Source of the DNA: CAYFZR01 sp046760505 [NCBI: Candidatus Hydrothermarchaeota archaeon]
GTDB taxonomy: Archaea; CAYFZR01
Reading direction: 5' to 3'
Length of the DNA: 64,000 bases
Assembly (NCBI GenBank): GCA_046760505.1
Contig: JBHIEG010000011.1
Coordinates: 1 to 64,000 of the forward strand
Shown here piece by piece: positions 42,288-52,371 of the stretch. The position numbers were made by a program, and so were the translations under genes. The notes under the pieces are model-generated. The model was not told the origin of the DNA. It saw nothing but the letters and a program-made list of their open reading frames with translations, and made no database searches. Position 1 is the stretch's first letter. Each line of letters opens with the position of its first letter.

Positions 42288-43637
42288 ATGGACAAAAAAC
42301 TAGATGAAATCGTAGAAGAAATCTCGAAAAGAACCAAAAAAGATAAAAATACAATTATAGAGTTGGTTCAAAAGAAACAACAGGAATTTGGAGGGTTAAT
42401 AACACCAGAAGGGGCTGCCCACGTCGTAGCAAAGGAAATGGGTATAAATTTGTTGGAACTGCCTGAAACTAAACCAATCAAAATCAACGAAATTAAGGCA
42501 AACATGAACAACCTCACATTGATCGGAAGAATTTCTCAGGTCTCAAAACCTAGAGAATTTGAAAGACAAGATGGCTCAAAAGGTAAGGTAGCAAACATAG
42601 AAATTTTAGACGAAACATCTAGCATTAGAGTGGTTTTGTGGGGAAAAGACGTAGATTATGTAAGGAAATTAAAAGAGGGTGACATAGTAAAGATAAAGGG
42701 TGCCTACTCAAAGGAAGGTTTAACCGGAGTAGAATGTCACTTGGGAAGATTTGGGTCGATAGAAGTGGATCCAGATATAGAGAAAGAACCGCCCCAAGTA
42801 GAAATTCCAAAAACTATTCCCATATCTGATGTCGAGGTTGGCATGGACAGTGTAAACATACAGGGAAAAGTAATCTGGACATCAGAAATAAGGGAATTCG
42901 AAAGAGAAGGCAGAACTGGAAGGGCTGTAACCCTGATAGTTGGAGATGAAACCGGTACCATTCCCATTACCCTATGGGACTCCGATGTCAAGTTGGTGGA
43001 AGACGGATACATCGACGAAGGAAGTGTGATAAAGGTATTCGACGCATACTCAAGGGAAGGTCTAAGGGGTCCTGAACTCCACTTAGGCTGGCGGGGAAGG
43101 ATTTTTGTCGAGGAAGAGAAAGATTTGGAAGAGGTAGAAATAGTTGAGAGAGAAATCCAAAGAGTTTCCATAAATGACATTACCCAAGAAGGATTCTATG
43201 AGATCAGAGGTATGTTGATTCATCTGTACGATAGAAAACCTTTATACCATGCTTGTCCTATATGCAAGAGAGGGGCTCGTCAAGAAGATGGAGAGTTTGT
43301 ATGTGAAAACTGCGGCAAAATAGAGCCAGAGCCAAGATTGGTTATAAGTGGCATGATTGATGATGGAACCGCCAACATTAAGGTTGTTTTCTTTGGGAAA
43401 GTCGCTGAGGACTTGTTGAAAATAAAAGCAGAAGAACTTGAAGACTCCATTAAAAAAGATTCTGAAATTTTCGAGATTAAAAAAGAAGAAATACTAGGAA
43501 AGGAATATATACTATCTGGGAAAACAAATATTGATGATTTTACAGGGCAGTTGGAATTTAGAGTTGGAAAAATAAGTGACGTAAATCCCTTAGAAGAGGC
43601 AAAGGTATTGGTAGAGGAGTTAGATTTGGATGGTTAA
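42288..43637 (+). CDS. rpa: Replication protein A (single-stranded DNA-binding, OB folds and zinc finger)
   Basis: 449 residues. A helical N-terminus (about 1-60) is followed by at least two clear OB folds (about 70-165, [20 protein letters not shown]; about 183-285, [20 protein letters not shown]) with near-identical internal motifs. A third OB part follows, interrupted by a zinc finger CPICKRG...CENCG (about 322-343). It coats ssDNA in replication and repair. It overlaps radA by 8 nt, so the two are co-expressed. Confidence 0.94.
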   Translation: MDKKLDEIVEEISKRTKKDKNTIIELVQKKQQEFGGLITPEGAAHVVAKEMGINLLELPETKPIKINEIKANMNNLTLIGRISQVSKPREFERQDGSKGKVANIEILDETSSIRVVLWGKDVDYVRKLKEGDIVKIKGAYSKEGLTGVECHLGRFGSIEVDPDIEKEPPQVEIPKTIPISDVEVGMDSVNIQGKVIWTSEIREFEREGRTGRAVTLIVGDETGTIPITLWDSDVKLVEDGYIDEGSVIKVFDAYSREGLRGPELHLGWRGRIFVEEEKDLEEVEIVEREIQRVSINDITQEGFYEIRGMLIHLYDRKPLYHACPICKRGARQEDGEFVCENCGKIEPEPRLVISGMIDDGTANIKVVFFGKVAEDLLKIKAEELEDSIKKDSEIFEIKKEEILGKEYILSGKTNIDDFTGQLEFRVGKISDVNPLEEAKVLVEELDLDG

Positions 43638-44583
43638 AGAGGCAGAAAGAATTAAGAGTTTAGAGGAGCTCCCAGGAGTTGGTCCTGCAATTGCAGAGAA
43701 GTTAAAAGAGGCTGGTTATCTTTCCCTAGAATCAATCGCAGTTGCGACCGCCCTAGAGCTAAAGGAAGTAGCAGATATAGGTGAGAGCACTGCGATAAAA
43801 ATTATAAATTCAGCCAGAAACGCCTGTGACATGGGATTTTTTAGAGGAGACGAAATTCTCGAGAAAAGGAAGCAAATAGGAAGAATTACTACTAACAGCA
43901 AGAATTTCGATCACCTTCTCGGAGGAGGAATAGAAACTCAAGCAATAACAGAACTTTTCGGAGAATTTGGATCAGGTAAAACCCAAGTAGCTCACCAAGT
44001 CGCAGTAACCGTTCAGTTGCCCAAGGAGCAAGGTGGATTAGAAAGAGGAGCAATATATGTGGATACTGAAAATACCTTCCGTCCCGAAAGAATTCAGCAA
44101 ATGTCGGAAGCATTAGGTTTGGATCCTGCAGAAACCCTGAAAAACATTCATGTTGCTAGGGCATATAATAGTGATCATCAAATGCTCCTCGTTGAAAAGG
44201 CAGAAGACATAACTAAAGAAGAAGACGTTGGTGTTATAATAGTAGACTCTTTGACAAGCCATTTTAGAGCAGAATACGTTGGAAGAGGTACGTTGGCTCC
44301 GAGACAGCAAAAGTTAAACAGGCACCTACACACCCTTCAAAAACTCGCTGATCTCTACAATCTCTCTGTTTTGGTCACCAACCAAGTAATGGCAAGACCA
44401 GACATGTTCTTCGGTGACCCAACCCAGGCGGTGGGGGGTCATGTTGTAGGTCATCAGGCTACATTCAGACTGTACCTCAGGAAGAGCAAAGGTGGAAAGA
44501 GGATAGCAAGATTGGTAGATTCACCAAACATGCCAGAAGGAGAATGTGTATTCAGAATAGTTGAAGCAGGAGTAAGGGATTAA
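43630..44583 (+). CDS. radA: DNA repair and recombination protein RadA
   Basis: Archaeal RecA/Rad51 recombinase, 317 residues, no intein. The N-terminal HhH domain has [20 protein letters not shown]. Walker A is GEFGSGKTQ, followed by [13 protein letters not shown] and Walker [16 protein letters not shown]. The L2/C-terminal part is [16 protein letters not shown] and [23 protein letters not shown] precedes the ATG inside rpa. Confidence 0.97.
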   Translation: MVKEAERIKSLEELPGVGPAIAEKLKEAGYLSLESIAVATALELKEVADIGESTAIKIINSARNACDMGFFRGDEILEKRKQIGRITTNSKNFDHLLGGGIETQAITELFGEFGSGKTQVAHQVAVTVQLPKEQGGLERGAIYVDTENTFRPERIQQMSEALGLDPAETLKNIHVARAYNSDHQMLLVEKAEDITKEEDVGVIIVDSLTSHFRAEYVGRGTLAPRQQKLNRHLHTLQKLADLYNLSVLVTNQVMARPDMFFGDPTQAVGGHVVGHQATFRLYLRKSKGGKRIARLVDSPNMPEGECVFRIVEAGVRD

Positions 44584-44601
44584 CCCTTAACATTCTCCCT
44601 A

Positions 44602-45063
44602 CTATTTCGTACTTCCCCTATTCTGTAAGACCGTCCCAAAATCTAAAATCCGATTGTCTTTTATTCTGAGTCCCTCAAACTCTAAAAGTCTTTTCTTTTT
44701 TTCTATTCCCTCATGATAGCCTCCGATACTACCATTAGACATGACAACTCTGTGACAGGGTATTCTTACGGGAAAAGGATTTTTTCCCAAAATTCTCCCA
44801 ACTTCCCTTGGATTCATTTCGCATCTATCTGCTAACTTTTTATACGTGGTCAATCTTCCTTTTGGAACTTTCAACAGTTCTCTGTAAACAGTCTCTTGTT
44901 TCTCTGAGAAATCCCTCCAATTTATGCTTGCATTGTTCAATAGTTCGAGAAACAGTTTACTCCCGATTCTTTTTCCTGATTGAGCGAACCTTACTTCTCT
45001 CAGTAGGCCTCCTTCAATTTTACATGAGATGAAAAGTCCATTGATCGATGTCCATACAATCAT
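44602..45063 (-). CDS. ogt: Methylated-DNA-protein-cysteine methyltransferase
   Basis: Suicide repair enzyme that takes the alkyl group from O6-alkylguanine. It is 153 residues from the ATG at 45063; a TTG at 45078 is an alternative. The active site PVRIPCHRVVMSNGSIGGY with the acceptor cysteine and the DNA-binding helix TTYKKLADRCEMNPREVGRI are present. It is convergent with radA and divergent from the XPD-like helicase across about 50 nt, forming a small DNA-repair neighbourhood. Confidence 0.94.
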   Translation of the reverse strand: MIVWTSINGLFISCKIEGGLLREVRFAQSGKRIGSKLFLELLNNASINWRDFSEKQETVYRELLKVPKGRLTTYKKLADRCEMNPREVGRILGKNPFPVRIPCHRVVMSNGSIGGYHEGIEKKKRLLEFEGLRIKDNRILDFGTVLQNRGSTK

Positions 45064-45112
45064 AGTCTCAGCAAACAAACACTTTTTCTACTTTAATTAA
45101 TTTTCTACTCAT

Positions 45113-46981
45113 ATGCTCGATGTCAAATTTTTCCCTTATGAACCATGGGAGAATCAGGTTGAAACCATAGAATTCATCCAGAAAAGTCTCAGAAATAAAG
45201 ATGTTTGTTTAAATGCCATTACAGGATTCGGAAAAACCCCTGTAATTCTTGCAGCACTATTGCCTTTAGCCTTAAAGCAGGAAAAACATATAATCTGGGC
45301 TGTTCGAACCGGCAATGAAACTGACAGACCTATAGAAGAATTGAAAATCATAAATTCTTTTCTTGGGGAAGATATACTTGGCATATCCTATCGCGGGAAG
45401 AAGGATATGTGTTTGCTGCTTCATGAGCTCAAGATGGATAAACAGGTAGATTGGCAGGATGTCTCTCTTTTTTGTAAAACCAAGCAAAAAGACTGCAAAT
45501 ACAAAAAGAACTATGATTCATCTGATTTAATCGAAAAAATCAGTGAACCCATGCTTTACTCGGAGATAATTGATTTCTGCTCTTATGAAGAGATATGTCC
45601 GTACAAAGCGCAATCAGATTTGCTTCCGTACTCAACGGTTATAGGTCTCAACTATAATTACATCATAGATGAAAAAATAAGCTGGGGAATTAGATCAAAG
45701 ATCAGCTTTAAGAACTCTTTTTTAGTTGTAGATGAAGCCCATAATTTACAGAATGCTTTTTCAAACTTAAATTCTCATAAGATTACATTAGGCTCAATAT
45801 GGAATGCTATGAAAGAACTAAAACAATATGAGGAATGGAAAGGATTTGAAGAAGTAAAGGAAAATCTTGAAATAATGGCAAAAGGTCTAAGAGAATTAAA
45901 TATTGAAGAAGAAACCGAATTCGATGCTAAATGTTTTCTAAAATTATTTGACCAAGATTTTGAAGAATCTCTCAAGAATATGCAAAGATTCGGAAATCAT
46001 ACGAGAAAGAAGAAGTTAAGGGAAGGAAAAAGACCAAGATCAAGCCTCTATCATCTAGGCACTTTTTGGAGATTTTTGATAGAAGCCATTGATATTGATG
46101 GAATCGCATTTATTGCGAAGAAAGAGAGAAGAAATGTAAGCATTGAAATATGGGATATGCGCGCCAAAGAGATCCTAAAGGACAGGTGGAAAATCTTTAG
46201 TAGATGTATATTTTGCTCTGGAACCTTGAATCCAATAAATGCCTTTGCTGAGACCATTGGATTAGATAACTATGCTGGCAACTCTGTTCCCGCTTCTTAT
46301 AACCAGAAGAATGTAAAATCGCTGGTTATTAAAGGTGTCTCAACAAAAGGTGAAGAATTGAGCGATGAAATGAAAAGAAAATATGTTGAGTGTATATCAG
46401 ATTTCCTGGAACTGAATGCCAACTTAGCCATATTCTCCGCCAGCTACAGGATTCAAGAGGATTTGATTGATGCTGGCCTAAAAGATGTAATATCTAGCCA
46501 TGGAAGAAGATTGTTTATGGAAAGACAGGGTATGAGCGGAAAAGAGAGCAGAAAAACGTTGGATGACTTTAAAAAATGTGCCAACAAAAATGTTAAGGGG
46601 GTGCTCTGTGCTACCCAAACAGGGAGATTTGCAGAAGGGGCTGATTTCCCAGGAAAGGAGTTGGAAGGAATTTTCCTTGTAGGCATTCCTTTCGAGAAGA
46701 TGACGGTGAAAACCAGACTGTATCTTGATTACTATAACAGGCTATACGGAAAAGAAAAAGGAACTTACTACGCTTACATCGTCCCTGCTTTAAGAAGAGC
46801 CTCCCAATCATTGGGTAGAGCCTTAAGATCAGAGTACGATAGAGCAGTATTCATTTTGGGAGATGAAAGATACAAAGAAGAAAGGTTCTTTAGACTATTG
46901 CCAGATTTCGTTCAAAATTTTGAACTGATAGGTGAAAAAGAAATCAAACAGCACATAGGTCATTTCTTTGAGCAAAGCTAA
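45113..46981 (+). CDS. XPD/Rad3-like Fe-S DNA helicase
   Basis: 622 residues, superfamily 2. Motif I is NAITGFGKTPVILAAL. An Fe-S cluster domain follows with cysteines in LFCKTKQKDCKYKK and CSYEEICPYK (about 122-165). Motif II is LVVDEAHNL (about 206). The C-terminal RecA lobe has motif V GRFAEGADFPGKELEGI and motif VI QSLGRALRSEYDRAVFILGD. It unwinds DNA 5'-3' in repair. The usual RAD motif order is intact, so it should be active. It overlaps the convergent HAD gene by 4 nt. Confidence 0.93.
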   Translation: MLDVKFFPYEPWENQVETIEFIQKSLRNKDVCLNAITGFGKTPVILAALLPLALKQEKHIIWAVRTGNETDRPIEELKIINSFLGEDILGISYRGKKDMCLLLHELKMDKQVDWQDVSLFCKTKQKDCKYKKNYDSSDLIEKISEPMLYSEIIDFCSYEEICPYKAQSDLLPYSTVIGLNYNYIIDEKISWGIRSKISFKNSFLVVDEAHNLQNAFSNLNSHKITLGSIWNAMKELKQYEEWKGFEEVKENLEIMAKGLRELNIEEETEFDAKCFLKLFDQDFEESLKNMQRFGNHTRKKKLREGKRPRSSLYHLGTFWRFLIEAIDIDGIAFIAKKERRNVSIEIWDMRAKEILKDRWKIFSRCIFCSGTLNPINAFAETIGLDNYAGNSVPASYNQKNVKSLVIKGVSTKGEELSDEMKRKYVECISDFLELNANLAIFSASYRIQEDLIDAGLKDVISSHGRRLFMERQGMSGKESRKTLDDFKKCANKNVKGVLCATQTGRFAEGADFPGKELEGIFLVGIPFEKMTVKTRLYLDYYNRLYGKEKGTYYAYIVPALRRASQSLGRALRSEYDRAVFILGDERYKEERFFRLLPDFVQNFELIGEKEIKQHIGHFFEQS

Positions 46982-47604
46982 ATTAAATTCTTCAACTCAC
47001 TTAAATCGGTGATCACATCGTCGCCAGATTTTCTACTACTCCTGTCTAGGTAATAAGCATTGATGCCAAGTTCTTTTGGAACCAGATAGTCATATTCCCA
47101 CTGATCTCCAACATGAACCATCTCTGAAGGTTCAATTTTTAAAATCTGACATATTTTGGAATAAAAATTAGCAGACTTCCTGACCTGATTGAAATCAGAG
47201 ATAGAAGAGAAAATTTTGGAAAAATAATCTTTAAGTCCTTCTAACTCGACATCTAGGAATTCCTTGGTTGCGTTGGATGAAATCACAAGAACGTATTTCT
47301 TGTATAGATAGTTCAGCACATCAGTAACTTCAGGGTATACCCTTATTTTATCCCTGAAATTTCTCAGAACTTCATCATAATCTCTATTTAGACCAAAATG
47401 TCGCAGCCAGTAATCCAAATCATACCACTCTATTTTGTCCTTCCCAATTTTCGCATATTCCTTCAGTACATATTTCTTTGCTTGATCAAAGTCGATTCCT
47501 TCTTTTTCCGCATACAGTTCAGGTATCCCCTGATTCCAAACTAAATCAGCGAATACAGGATCTATAAGCGTGCCATCAACATCGAATGATACTACCCGAA
47601 TCAC
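46978..47604 (-). CDS. HAD-superfamily hydrolase
   Basis: 208 residues. Motif I is SFDVDGTLIDP with the nucleophilic aspartate, motif II is VISSNATKEFL, a lysine lies in RKSANFYSK, and motif III/IV is VHVGDQWEYDYLVPKELG. The helical cap follows motif I (class I). It is a phosphatase of small substrates, specificity unknown. It is convergent with the XPD-like gene. Confidence 0.9.
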   Translation of the reverse strand: MIRVVSFDVDGTLIDPVFADLVWNQGIPELYAEKEGIDFDQAKKYVLKEYAKIGKDKIEWYDLDYWLRHFGLNRDYDEVLRNFRDKIRVYPEVTDVLNYLYKKYVLVISSNATKEFLDVELEGLKDYFSKIFSSISDFNQVRKSANFYSKICQILKIEPSEMVHVGDQWEYDYLVPKELGINAYYLDRSSRKSGDDVITDLSELKNLI

Positions 47605-47687
47605 AGAAATCTTGGGTTAAACTTCATTTATCAATGTTTTTATAGGAAGTACAACAACGATTTAAACCTTTAGTAAAGGTGGTTCTG

Positions 47688-48713
47688 ATGAAATTATCCC
47701 GCCGCAAATTTATCGCAACTGCTTTAGGAGGCTTAAGCGCTCTGTTAGGTAGTTATTTTCTTGCTATGAGTGGAAGGAGGATGGAACCAATAGAAACTCC
47801 AAGCAAGAGTGCAGATGTTTTTTTGATTAAGACCTCAGACAGGAATTTTGGCGTGAGAAGTTTACTGAGGAGATTCAACCTCAGCGAGTACACGGGAAAA
47901 AGAGTTGCAATAAAGGCTAATTTTAACAGCGCAGATCCATTCCCCGCTACAACGCACATAAATACCCTTGAGAACATTGTGAAGGAATTAAAGAAAGCTG
48001 GAGCAAGTGATATTACGCTGGCAGAAAGAAGTGGAATGGGTAACACCCGAAAAGTTCTTGAAAAAATGGGCGTTTATTCGCTATCAAAAGATTTGGACTT
48101 CAATGTAATTGTACTAGACGAAGAAAGCAAAGATGGCTGGAAAAAAATCGAACCAGACGGAACCCACTGGCTAAATGGCTTTTATATCTCAAAGGTCTTC
48201 CTGAATGCTGACAAAGTGGTACAAACCTGTTGCCTTAAAACTCATAGATTTGGCGGGCACTTCACCATGTCCCTTAAGAATTCAATAGGCTTGGTAGCGA
48301 AAAAAATTCCCGGAGAGTTCTACGATTATATGCTAGAACTGCATGCGTCACCCTATCAAAGGCTCATGATAGCAGAGGTCAACCGATTCTATACCAATGA
48401 TCTAGTATTGATGGATGCCATAAAGGCTTTTGTGAATGAAGGTCCTGAAAGAGGCAAATTGGTAAAGCCCGATCTGATGCTCGCCAGTAAAGATAGAGTC
48501 GCTATAGATGCGGTCGGAGTTGCAATTCTCAGGCGATACGGGTCTACTAAGGAGGTAATGAATGGAAGAATCTTCGAACTTGATCAAATAAAGAGAGCAT
48601 CTGAAATAGGTATAGGTGTGAGATCAGCATCGGATATAAGGCTGATTCCCTTAAACGATGAAAGTATTGAGGATGCAGAGGAGATAGATAACATACTGAA
48701 AACCCAAGGATAA
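47688..48713 (+). CDS. Tat-exported DUF362 family protein
   Basis: 341 residues from the ATG at 47688 (AAAGGTGG upstream; a GTG nine bases earlier is out of place for a signal). The N-terminus is a twin-arginine signal: KLSRRKFIATALGGLSALLG. The DUF362 body has RVAIKANFNSADPFPATTHI, DITLAERSGMGNTRKVLEKM, TCCLKTHRFGGHFTMSLKNS and RVAIDAVGVAILRRYG. Export by Tat implies a folded, probably metal- or cluster-bearing protein outside the membrane. A cytosolic paralogue lies at 27230. Confidence 0.9.
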   Translation: MKLSRRKFIATALGGLSALLGSYFLAMSGRRMEPIETPSKSADVFLIKTSDRNFGVRSLLRRFNLSEYTGKRVAIKANFNSADPFPATTHINTLENIVKELKKAGASDITLAERSGMGNTRKVLEKMGVYSLSKDLDFNVIVLDEESKDGWKKIEPDGTHWLNGFYISKVFLNADKVVQTCCLKTHRFGGHFTMSLKNSIGLVAKKIPGEFYDYMLELHASPYQRLMIAEVNRFYTNDLVLMDAIKAFVNEGPERGKLVKPDLMLASKDRVAIDAVGVAILRRYGSTKEVMNGRIFELDQIKRASEIGIGVRSASDIRLIPLNDESIEDAEEIDNILKTQG

Positions 48714-48723
48714 AAATTCAAAT

Positions 48724-50454
48724 TCAGTTGAATGATAGCCTACTTTTGACAAAATTACTCATGGTTTCAAAGGCCCTTTCATCCGCATCAATAGGCTCAG
48801 AACAGAATTCGTTTGCACAAACATACAACTTTGGCTCCTCATGAACTGGATAATTTAGTTTTGATATCCTTTTTTCATGCTTCTCGGGATTTAAAATCTC
48901 AATTATTTTGTTTGGTTCAAAAAATCTTAGAACTTCTTTGTGAAGATTAATTGTGCCCTCGTCACGCTCTGGGCCTACTATAACCAAATTTACAGGATAC
49001 AGGTACATATCTACCGCGTCTGCATACGCACATGCAAATATTCCGTATCTTTGATAGAGTTCAGAGAAGGCTAAGAGGGTTTTTTCAGCTATCTCTATAT
49101 AATCTTTCTTGCTTAAAAGATAATGAAGTTTAATAAAAACTTGCGCTGCTATAACATTCTCTTGAATTCCCTTATTTCTCATCTTTAAATTCCCTATAGC
49201 CCCTTTATCTTCCATGATATCAAAAAATCCCCCTGAGTTATCATAAAAATTTTTTAGGATAAAATCTGCTATATCTTTTGAGTATTCGATGAAATTTCTT
49301 TTTCCTGTGGATTCATAAGCATCAATAAGTGCCTTTGAAAAATATATCTGATCTGATAAAATTTTGAGTTCGTTTGAGTAGTGATAGACTCCTTCTCCCT
49401 CTTCATAACTGTTTTTCAATAGGAATTCAATGGATTTTAAAGCATATTTTAAATATTTCTTTTCATCCAGAATGTTAAAAGCATGGAGATATGATGATAT
49501 GGCGATTGAATTCCAGTTCGTGAATTTTGTTTTATCTACTGGTGGTTCTTTCATAAATGCCCTTTCTTTCTCATCCAATCTATAAAATTCTTCATCCGCG
49601 GATTGACTTCCATAGAATCCTCCATTCTCTTTATCAAAAAGTCTAGAATCAATGTAATTCAATATTTTTATTGCTGTTTCCTTATATTTTAAATCAGAAG
49701 TTATTGCGTATGCATTCAAGTAAGTTTTCAGGAGATTTGCATTGTCCTCAAGCATCTTTTCAAAATGAGGAATGCTCCAGTCTCTAGTTGTTGAGTATCT
49801 GAAGAATCCTCCATAAACATGATCAAATATTACCCCAGAACTCATTTTATCAAGGGTTTTAAGGACTATATTTAGGTAATATTCATCTCCAGTTCTGTTA
49901 TACCATTTAAGAGATAGATTTAGGGCATCTGAGTGATGAAACTTTGGAGCGTTTCCAAATCCGCCAAAATCTGGGTCAAATGAATCCACTATATATCCAA
50001 TTACATCATGAATGATTTTTTGATTCAGTTTTCCTTCTCGTAGTTTTATCTCTTCTTCGATCAAATGTTCTGATTCTGATATCTTTGCATAAATCTCATC
50101 TCTGTGTTCTCTGTAGTAATTGCTGACACGTTCCAAAAGGAGTTTCAGCTTTTGAGGAGGAAAGTAAGTGCCTCCTGTCAAGATTTCACCTGTTGGGGTA
50201 AGGAAGACAGTTGTTGGCCAGCCACCCATGTTGTACCTTTGATTAATATCCGGCCTCCTATCGTTGTCGACGCTAATCGCTATAAAATGACTGTTCACGA
50301 GGTTTACTACGTCTTCGTCTCTGTAGGTTGTATCTTCCATTACATGGCACCAATGGCACCATTTCGCTCCAATTTTCAATAATATTGGTCTATCTAAATC
50401 TTTTGCAAGTTTAAAGGCTTTTTCTCCCCATTCATGCCATTTTATTTCTTTTAT
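48724..50454 (-). CDS. DUF255 thioredoxin-domain protein (YyaL/SPATA20-like)
   Basis: About 576 residues if started at 50454. The thioredoxin-like N-terminus has WHEWGEKAFKLAKDLDRPIL then LKIGAKWCHWCHVM, with the C-H-W-C motif. The rest is the (alpha/alpha)6 glycosidase-like domain (GGFGNAPKFHHSDALNL, STTRDWSIPHFEKMLEDNAN, NGGFYGSQSADEE). No AUG, GUG or UUG lies between the preceding in-frame stop and the Trx fold. The GGGAGGA ribosome site is followed after 7 nt by ATA, which is the best start. The only in-frame alternative, TTG at 50379, would remove the first strand. Confidence 0.85.
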   Translation of the reverse strand: MKEIKWHEWGEKAFKLAKDLDRPILLKIGAKWCHWCHVMEDTTYRDEDVVNLVNSHFIAISVDNDRRPDINQRYNMGGWPTTVFLTPTGEILTGGTYFPPQKLKLLLERVSNYYREHRDEIYAKISESEHLIEEEIKLREGKLNQKIIHDVIGYIVDSFDPDFGGFGNAPKFHHSDALNLSLKWYNRTGDEYYLNIVLKTLDKMSSGVIFDHVYGGFFRYSTTRDWSIPHFEKMLEDNANLLKTYLNAYAITSDLKYKETAIKILNYIDSRLFDKENGGFYGSQSADEEFYRLDEKERAFMKEPPVDKTKFTNWNSIAISSYLHAFNILDEKKYLKYALKSIEFLLKNSYEEGEGVYHYSNELKILSDQIYFSKALIDAYESTGKRNFIEYSKDIADFILKNFYDNSGGFFDIMEDKGAIGNLKMRNKGIQENVIAAQVFIKLHYLLSKKDYIEIAEKTLLAFSELYQRYGIFACAYADAVDMYLYPVNLVIVGPERDEGTINLHKEVLRFFEPNKIIEILNPEKHEKRISKLNYPVHEEPKLYVCANEFCSEPIDADERAFETMSNFVKSRLSFN

Positions 50455-50595
50455 TAGAATTCCTCCCGGATTTAAATTAAATGAGCAAAACTAATTTAAA
50501 GATTTCGGAAATGCCTAATGAGAACATAATTCAAAAAACTTAACACCGAGATATGCTGGAAAATGCCTTAAAGCTCTCTCGAGAATTTCTTTCTC

Positions 50596-51381
50596 TTATT
50601 TTAATTCAAATTCAGCGACCACTATTGTATGGTCAGACGGTCTTTCTTCGAGCCTCGGTTGTATATCTATGTAACAGTTTATAGATTTTTCAGCAAGAGG
50701 TGGAGAAGCAAGTATTAAATCAACTCTCCATCCGATTTTTCTCTCTACTGCATTTTTTACCCTGTAATCGAAAAAAGTGTACTGGTTAGCCTGAATATTA
50801 TGTTTTCTGAAGATATCAACAAACCCCATTGATCTTACCATTTCAAAAGCATATCTTGCCTTTTCGTGAAAACAAACATGATTCCTTAAATCTTTTGGAT
50901 TGTGAACATCGATTTCTTCAGGCGCTACATTCATGTCTCCGCACCAGATTACATATTCTTTCATATTCATGTTTCTTTCAAAGAATTTCCTCAATCTATT
51001 AAACCATTCCAGTTTGTATTCATATCTCGGGCTTTCTACCTTAAAACCTTGGGGCACGTATGTGTTTACAACTGTAAGATCTTGGAATTTTGCCTTAATC
51101 AGTCTATCTTTATCCTTTGGTTCTGCATCGAAACCAAATTTCACATCCCTTGGTTCTTCAAGAGATGCTATTGCAACGCCATTTCTCCCTTTAGATCCAC
51201 TGAAAGCGACATGATAGCCGATTCTTCGAAATTGGTTCACTGGAAACTTTCTGTCTTCCACCTTAGTTTCCTGCATGCAGAAAATATCTGGTCTATTTCT
51301 TTCAAGCCATGGTATTACGATGTGAAGGCGGGATCTTATGGAATTAACATTATAGGTAGCTATTTTAATGTTTTTTGCCAT
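50596..51381 (-). CDS. xth: Exodeoxyribonuclease III / AP endonuclease
   Basis: 261 residues of the DNase I-like exonuclease III family acting in base-excision repair. Catalytic features are KIATYNVNSIRSRL, FCMQETKVED with the metal glutamate, NTYVPQGFK, WCGDMNVAPEEIDVHNPKDL, WRVDLILASP and PSDHTIVVAEF with the final DH. The stop/start gap to the upstream methyltransferase gene is 3 nt. Confidence 0.95.
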   Translation of the reverse strand: MAKNIKIATYNVNSIRSRLHIVIPWLERNRPDIFCMQETKVEDRKFPVNQFRRIGYHVAFSGSKGRNGVAIASLEEPRDVKFGFDAEPKDKDRLIKAKFQDLTVVNTYVPQGFKVESPRYEYKLEWFNRLRKFFERNMNMKEYVIWCGDMNVAPEEIDVHNPKDLRNHVCFHEKARYAFEMVRSMGFVDIFRKHNIQANQYTFFDYRVKNAVERKIGWRVDLILASPPLAEKSINCYIDIQPRLEERPSDHTIVVAEFELK

Positions 51382-51384
51382 CTT

Positions 51385-52095
51385 CTAGCTCTCCGGGGCT
51401 TTTTTACGCACGATAACAACGTACCTAGATGTAAAAAAATTTAATGGAAACATCTTTCTCAAATACCTATGAATCTTTACCCACATACCAAACATATGCT
51501 TAGAAAGTCTCTGAGGAAAGTATTCGTGCCCAAGTCTTTTAATTTCATATTCAAATCCGAGTTCATTGAATATCTCTCTTATTTCTTTCTCAGAATACCA
51601 GAAATCGAATAAAGAACTGTTTTTCCCGAAAAAATTGAAAATTTTAAACAAATAGCCGTTAAAAGATTCTATTTTTGGAAAAGATATGATTACTAGATTA
51701 TTAGAGGCTCTTATCATCTCTCTTATCATCTTTGTCGATTTAAATACAGCGGTTAATCCTGCTGAGTTAACTACATCAAAACTATTATCTTTAAAGGGTA
51801 AGTATTCTGCATCTCCTCTAACGAGAAAGCATGAGGAGTTTACTTTGTTTAACATTTCCGCTGAAAAATCTAATCCACAAACAAAGTCTGATATTTTGGA
51901 TAATTCTCTTAGAAATCTTCCTGTTCCGCATCCAACATCTAATATGCGGTCCTTTTTAGAGACATTCATGATTTTTAAATGCTCATATAGACCCTCCTTT
52001 CTCACCTCCCCTAAAATAGATGGAGCATCGAGATCATGATATCTATTTGCTCTAAAATCATAGTACCGGAGGATCTTCTCCTTCAAGGAGGACAC
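51385..52095 (-). CDS. Class I SAM-dependent methyltransferase
   Basis: 236 residues. Motif I is ILDVGCGTGRFLREL, the acidic residue after strand 2 is in FVCGLDFSAEM, and FDVVNSAGLTAVF is motif IV. The C-terminal part has a basic, aromatic stretch (FPQRLSKHMFGMWVKIHRYL). The substrate is unknown; the layout is that of small-molecule or lipid methyltransferases. It overlaps the 98-aa gene upstream by 38 nt and is followed by xth. Confidence 0.9.
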   Translation of the reverse strand: MSSLKEKILRYYDFRANRYHDLDAPSILGEVRKEGLYEHLKIMNVSKKDRILDVGCGTGRFLRELSKISDFVCGLDFSAEMLNKVNSSCFLVRGDAEYLPFKDNSFDVVNSAGLTAVFKSTKMIREMIRASNNLVIISFPKIESFNGYLFKIFNFFGKNSSLFDFWYSEKEIREIFNELGFEYEIKRLGHEYFPQRLSKHMFGMWVKIHRYLRKMFPLNFFTSRYVVIVRKKAPES

Positions 52096-52354
52096 TCTTA
52101 ACCCCCCTGTAAAACTCAGGTCTTATCCTCACATAAGTCGTCTTCATTTCCCCTGATTTATATTCAAAGTCTTCAATGAGTTCCTCTAACTTTTCTGTCC
52201 TCTCTGCATTAAACTTATCCTTTAATAATTTGATTTCTCCTGCTGATCCGCCTCTATACCCGAAAAAGCATAGGATCAACAGGTAATTTTTTTCTTTCTG
52301 TTCTAGTTCAGAGATTTTTTTCCTTACATAAACTTCAATATCTTTGAGGACCAT
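52058..52354 (-). CDS. Small protein of unknown function, possibly winged-helix
   Basis: 98 residues: two helices (IEVYVRKKISELEQKEKNYL; the FFGYRGGSAGEIKLLKDKF region), a further helix and a beta-hairpin-like end (EMKTTYVRIRPEFYRGVKSV). The order fits a winged helix, but no family is recognised. It overlaps the methyltransferase start by 38 nt and is divergent from the FmdE gene across 17 nt. Confidence 0.6.
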   Translation of the reverse strand: MVLKDIEVYVRKKISELEQKEKNYLLILCFFGYRGGSAGEIKLLKDKFNAERTEKLEELIEDFEYKSGEMKTTYVRIRPEFYRGVKSVLLEGEDPPVL

Positions 52355-52371
52355 ATTACCACCGGGATAAT

